Positions 61,935 to 64,000 of a stretch of 64,000 nt of DNA are shown here, one piece after another (positions within the stretch are counted from its first letter, which is position 1; every line of letters begins with the position of its first letter). The stretch lies in the NCBI RefSeq assembly GCF_002993335.1, contig NZ_PVNS01000002.1, positions 124,001-188,000 on the forward strand. Direction: 5' to 3'. The DNA is from Alkalicoccus urumqiensis (GTDB taxonomy: Bacteria > Bacillota > Bacilli > Bacillales > Salisediminibacteriaceae). A program made the translations under genes and the position numbers. Under the pieces are notes generated by a model that was given only the letters and a program-made list of their open reading frames with translations, was not told where the DNA came from and ran no database searches.

Positions 61935-62367
61935 GCTTGGAGCAATGATTATTATTACACTGATTTTTACCGGATGCGGTGGAACGAACTGGCAGGAGGA
62001 AGGGAACGTGTCGGAGGAGGAAGCCGCCTTTGTCGAAGAGTACAGGCAGATATGGGAAGAGAGTCTCGACAGTCAGAATTTTTCCATTATGGAGCCGTAC
62101 TATATTATTAATTCCCACGGTTATCATGCGGACCGTCGCCACCATCAGGAACTCACTGCCGCCAGGTACCAGGAAGAACAGCAGGGAGAGCCGGAGCTGA
62201 CAAAGGAAGTCAATGATGCCGGGAAAGAACGAATCCGTGCAGATGTAAACCTTCTCGTCACGGAATACGGAGAAACGGCTGAAGATGCCGTCAGCCGGTA
62301 TTATTATATTGAAGAAGCCGGCGGAGAAATGAAGATGGAAGCAGTCGGCCGCCGGCAGTCAGACTAA
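61918..62367 (+). CDS. Small lipoprotein, possibly NTF2-like
   Basis: A 149-residue predicted lipoprotein: MKIVSRLGAMIIITLIFTGC gives a signal peptide and lipobox FTGC with the cysteine at residue 20. The mature part, with QIWEESLDSQNFSIMEPYY and VNLLVTEYGETAEDAVSRYY, resembles NTF2-like domains in extracytoplasmic proteins, but I do not recognise the family. GGAGGAG at 61904-61910 marks ATG 61918; the longer frame from 61882 is not used. Its stop codon overlaps that of the convergent gene. Confidence 0.8.
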   Translation: MKIVSRLGAMIIITLIFTGCGGTNWQEEGNVSEEEAAFVEEYRQIWEESLDSQNFSIMEPYYIINSHGYHADRRHHQELTAARYQEEQQGEPELTKEVNDAGKERIRADVNLLVTEYGETAEDAVSRYYYIEEAGGEMKMEAVGRRQSD

Positions 62368-62987
62368 ATGACTTCGGGATCAGAAACGCGGAAACCAATG
62401 GACTCCAGCTCCTGGATCAATTGGGTCAGCGTTTCTTTTTTTATGCTCGAAGGAAGCGTGAGAATAATTCTTCTGAAAAACGTGCTGTCCTGATCCAGAG
62501 TCATCATACTGTGGATAGAAGTAAACTTCTTCACAGTCGTTAAAATGGCGCTCAGAGCACCCTGATATTCGTTTGTTGAAATCGTCAGCGTATAATTTCC
62601 TGTCTTAATCCCCCAGGAATCCTCGAGTACATTCATGACATTACTGTGGGTTAAAATCCCGCTGAAGCTCCCTTCGCCGGTAGAGACAGCGAGGTACGGA
62701 TAGCGCTGGATGGAAGAAAAGACACGGAAAAAGGACGTAAGCTCATCAATATGTACGAGGGAATCTTTTAAGAGCGGCTCCACCATATCCTGTGGTTCGA
62801 TCTCTCCGAGCCAGAGGGCACGGTACAGCGTCTGTGCATAAATATTTCCTTTGAATTTGCCTTCGTCCACTGCCGGAATGCAGCGGTAGCCGCTTTCCTC
62901 AAGCGTATTTAGTGCTTCCTGAACCGAAGCCCGTGCGGAACAGGTCACTACCTGAGCTGCGGGGATAATGTTGTATTTAATCTGCAT
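62364..62987 (-). CDS. cbpA: CBS-ACT domain protein, c-di-AMP-binding CbpA type
   Basis: A 207-residue cytoplasmic protein. Two CBS motifs fill about residues 1-125 (VQEALNTLEESGYRCIPAVDE and GSFSGILTHSNVMNVLED), and an ACT-like domain the last 70. This architecture is that of Listeria CbpA, which binds cyclic di-AMP, and of AcuB. Ligand binding here is inferred. AGGAGG lies on the minus strand at 62995-63000; the ATG at 62987 has the better spacing. The frame upstream to 63284 overlaps pncA and is not used. Confidence 0.8.
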   Translation of the reverse strand: MQIKYNIIPAAQVVTCSARASVQEALNTLEESGYRCIPAVDEGKFKGNIYAQTLYRALWLGEIEPQDMVEPLLKDSLVHIDELTSFFRVFSSIQRYPYLAVSTGEGSFSGILTHSNVMNVLEDSWGIKTGNYTLTISTNEYQGALSAILTTVKKFTSIHSMMTLDQDSTFFRRIILTLPSSIKKETLTQLIQELESIGFRVSDPEVI

Positions 62988-63101
62988 CATGAAGCCTCCT
63001 GTCTTATCAAGTATAATTTCTAGTATATACCATCTGCCGGAAGAATGAAACGCTGTGTTATACTTGAAAAACAACCATTGGCACAAGGAGGCAGACATAA
63101 C

Positions 63102-63656
63102 ATGGAGGCAGCCATCATTATTGATTATACGAATGATTTTGTTGCAGACGACGGAAAACTGACGTGTGGAGAGCATGGTCAGTCCGTGGAAGAGCGTATC
63201 ACAGAATTGACCGAATCCTGGATAGAAAAAGGCCTGTTTACCGTCTTCGCCGTCGATGCGCATGAAGCTGGAGACACGTATCATCCTGAATCAGCATTGT
63301 TTCCGGAGCACAATATCATCGGAACAAAAGGACGCAGGCTGTATGGTGCCCTGGGCGACCTGGTCGAATCGATGAACGGAGCTCCTTATTACTGGATGGA
63401 TAAAACGAGGTACAGCGCTTTTGCAGGAACCGATCTCGAACTCCGTCTGCGCGAGCGCGGGGTGACACACCTGCATCTTGCGGGCGTCTGTACCGATATC
63501 TGCGTTCTTCATACAGCTGTGGACGCATACAACCGTGGTTTTTCCATGACTATTCACGCGGATGCCGTGCAGAGCTTTGACCAGGAAGGACATGCATGGG
63601 CGCTTCGTCATTTTAAACAGACACTCGGCGCTGACGTTGTGCAAAAGAATGGTTGA
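63102..63656 (+). CDS. pncA: Nicotinamidase / isochorismatase-family hydrolase PncA
   Basis: Converts nicotinamide to nicotinate for NAD salvage. The 184-residue protein has the catalytic aspartate in IIIDYTNDFV, the metal histidines around AVDAHEAGDTYHPES, the active lysine in MDKTRYSAFAGTDL, and the nucleophile cysteine in GVCTDICVLHTAVDAYN. This pattern agrees closely with B. subtilis PncA (YueJ). ATG 63102 follows AAGGAGG (63085-63091). It is divergent from cbpA; a TATACT at about 63059-63064 may serve as a promoter. Confidence 0.94.
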   Translation: MEAAIIIDYTNDFVADDGKLTCGEHGQSVEERITELTESWIEKGLFTVFAVDAHEAGDTYHPESALFPEHNIIGTKGRRLYGALGDLVESMNGAPYYWMDKTRYSAFAGTDLELRLRERGVTHLHLAGVCTDICVLHTAVDAYNRGFSMTIHADAVQSFDQEGHAWALRHFKQTLGADVVQKNG

Positions 63657-63700
63657 CCCTCTTCAACTTTGGGTAAAGGGGTTTTGAGGAGGGATCATTC

Positions 63701-63907
63701 ATGGACTTAAAAACCATCCGTAAAAAATTAGAAGATGTTTCCCACATGAGTCAGGAGATGAAAAACTCTTATCAGCGGCTCAGTGATAATGAAAAGGAAG
63801 AATTCAAGATCGGCTACCACCTTGATGTGGAGGTGGATGAACTCTGCCGTAGGCTGTTCTCCTGGTCAGAAGCACAGTATGAGCGTGAGCATGGTGAGAA
63901 TGACTGA
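63701..63907 (+). CDS. Small hypothetical protein
   Basis: A 68-residue charged helical protein with no cysteine pair, signal peptide or membrane segment. GAGGAGGGATC lies directly upstream at a good distance from ATG 63701, and a strong terminator follows, so it is a credible single-gene unit. I do not recognise its family. It lies 44 bases after pncA. Confidence 0.72.
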   Translation: MDLKTIRKKLEDVSHMSQEMKNSYQRLSDNEKEEFKIGYHLDVEVDELCRRLFSWSEAQYEREHGEND

Positions 63908-63938
63908 TCCGGGTTCTCTATAAAGGGAGACACCCCCT

Positions 63939-63969
63939 GGCTGTTCCGGACACTCCGGAGCGGCTTTTT
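63939..63969 (+). terminator. Intrinsic terminator near the end of the window
   Basis: GGCTGTTCCGGA (63939-63950) pairs with TCCGGAGCGGCT (63954-63965), 12 bp with a few G-U pairs and a 3-nt loop, then TTTT. Nothing coding is seen after it. Confidence 0.8.
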
Positions 63970-64000
63970 CTCATGTGCAGAGTCAGACCTTACCGGTACC

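Noticed and set aside
1-64000. tRNA, rRNA, prophage, insertion sequence or toxin-antitoxin genes
   Set aside because: None could be found by reading; every substantial gene matches a core Bacillaceae function, and no transposase, integrase or target-site repeat was seen.

Overview
This 64 kb window is a stretch of core chromosome from a low-to-mid-GC Gram-positive of the family Bacillaceae. Gene order follows the Bacillus subtilis gudB-ypdA to ponA-recU-yppE region almost gene for gene. Signature genes are bacillithiol synthesis (bshB1, bshA, ypdA), the TRAP protein (mtrB), heptaprenyl synthase (hepS/hepT) and the three-subunit bc complex (qcrABC). Several traits suggest a halophilic or alkaliphilic lineage: acidic tails on extracellular proteins and a NaChBac-type voltage-gated sodium channel. 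Three places where B. subtilis carries sporulation or germination genes (sleB-ypeB, spoIVA, ypjB) lack them, which hints at a lineage that has lost sporulation. The genus is not determined.

Layout. 0-6.5 kb: glutamate dehydrogenase (5' end cut off), bacillithiol-disulfide reductase, asparaginase, PrsW protease, a small zinc-ribbon protein, flagellar brake MotI, cytidylate kinase and PlsC. 6.5-13.8 kb: S1-like protein YpfD, type 2 IPP isomerase, GTPase Der, PlsY, GpsA, YphE, YphF and HU. 13.9-19.7 kb: folE-mtrB, then hepS-menG-ubiA-mqnA-hepT, then ndk. 19.9-33.1 kb: cheR, aroC, aroB, aroH, the trp operon with its TRAP leader, hisC, tyrA and aroA. 33.2-38.8 kb: ypiA, ypiB, ypiF, qcrABC and ypjA. 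38.8-46 kb: a YugP-like protease, ypjC, ypjD, dapB, mgsA, bshB1, bshA, a frameshifted cca, and birA. 46-56.8 kb: panBCD, dinG, an mtaD-like deaminase, ypmA, ypmB, aspB, asnS, dnaD and nth. 56.9-64 kb: a sodium channel, PBP1A and recU (minus strand), yppE, a lipoprotein, a CBS-ACT protein, nicotinamidase and a small unknown protein.

How the genes work together. The middle of the window makes and spends chorismate. AroB and AroC (with AroA) build it. AroH sends it to phenylalanine and tyrosine, TrpE to tryptophan, and MqnA to menaquinone by the futalosine route. HepS/HepT, the UbiA-type prenyltransferase and MenG would supply and finish the menaquinone tail, and QcrABC oxidises the resulting menaquinol. 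Tryptophan control is complete within the window: mtrB encodes TRAP, and the trpE leader carries eleven evenly spaced GAG triplets behind its own promoter.

Main oddities: a one-base frameshift in cca in a run of six T; trpF and trpB joined in one frame with an internal Shine-Dalgarno sequence; futalosine genes inside the hepS-hepT operon; a likely CTG start for nth; and a perfect 24-bp palindrome directly after hbs. I saw no tRNA, rRNA, CRISPR array, prophage or insertion sequence.
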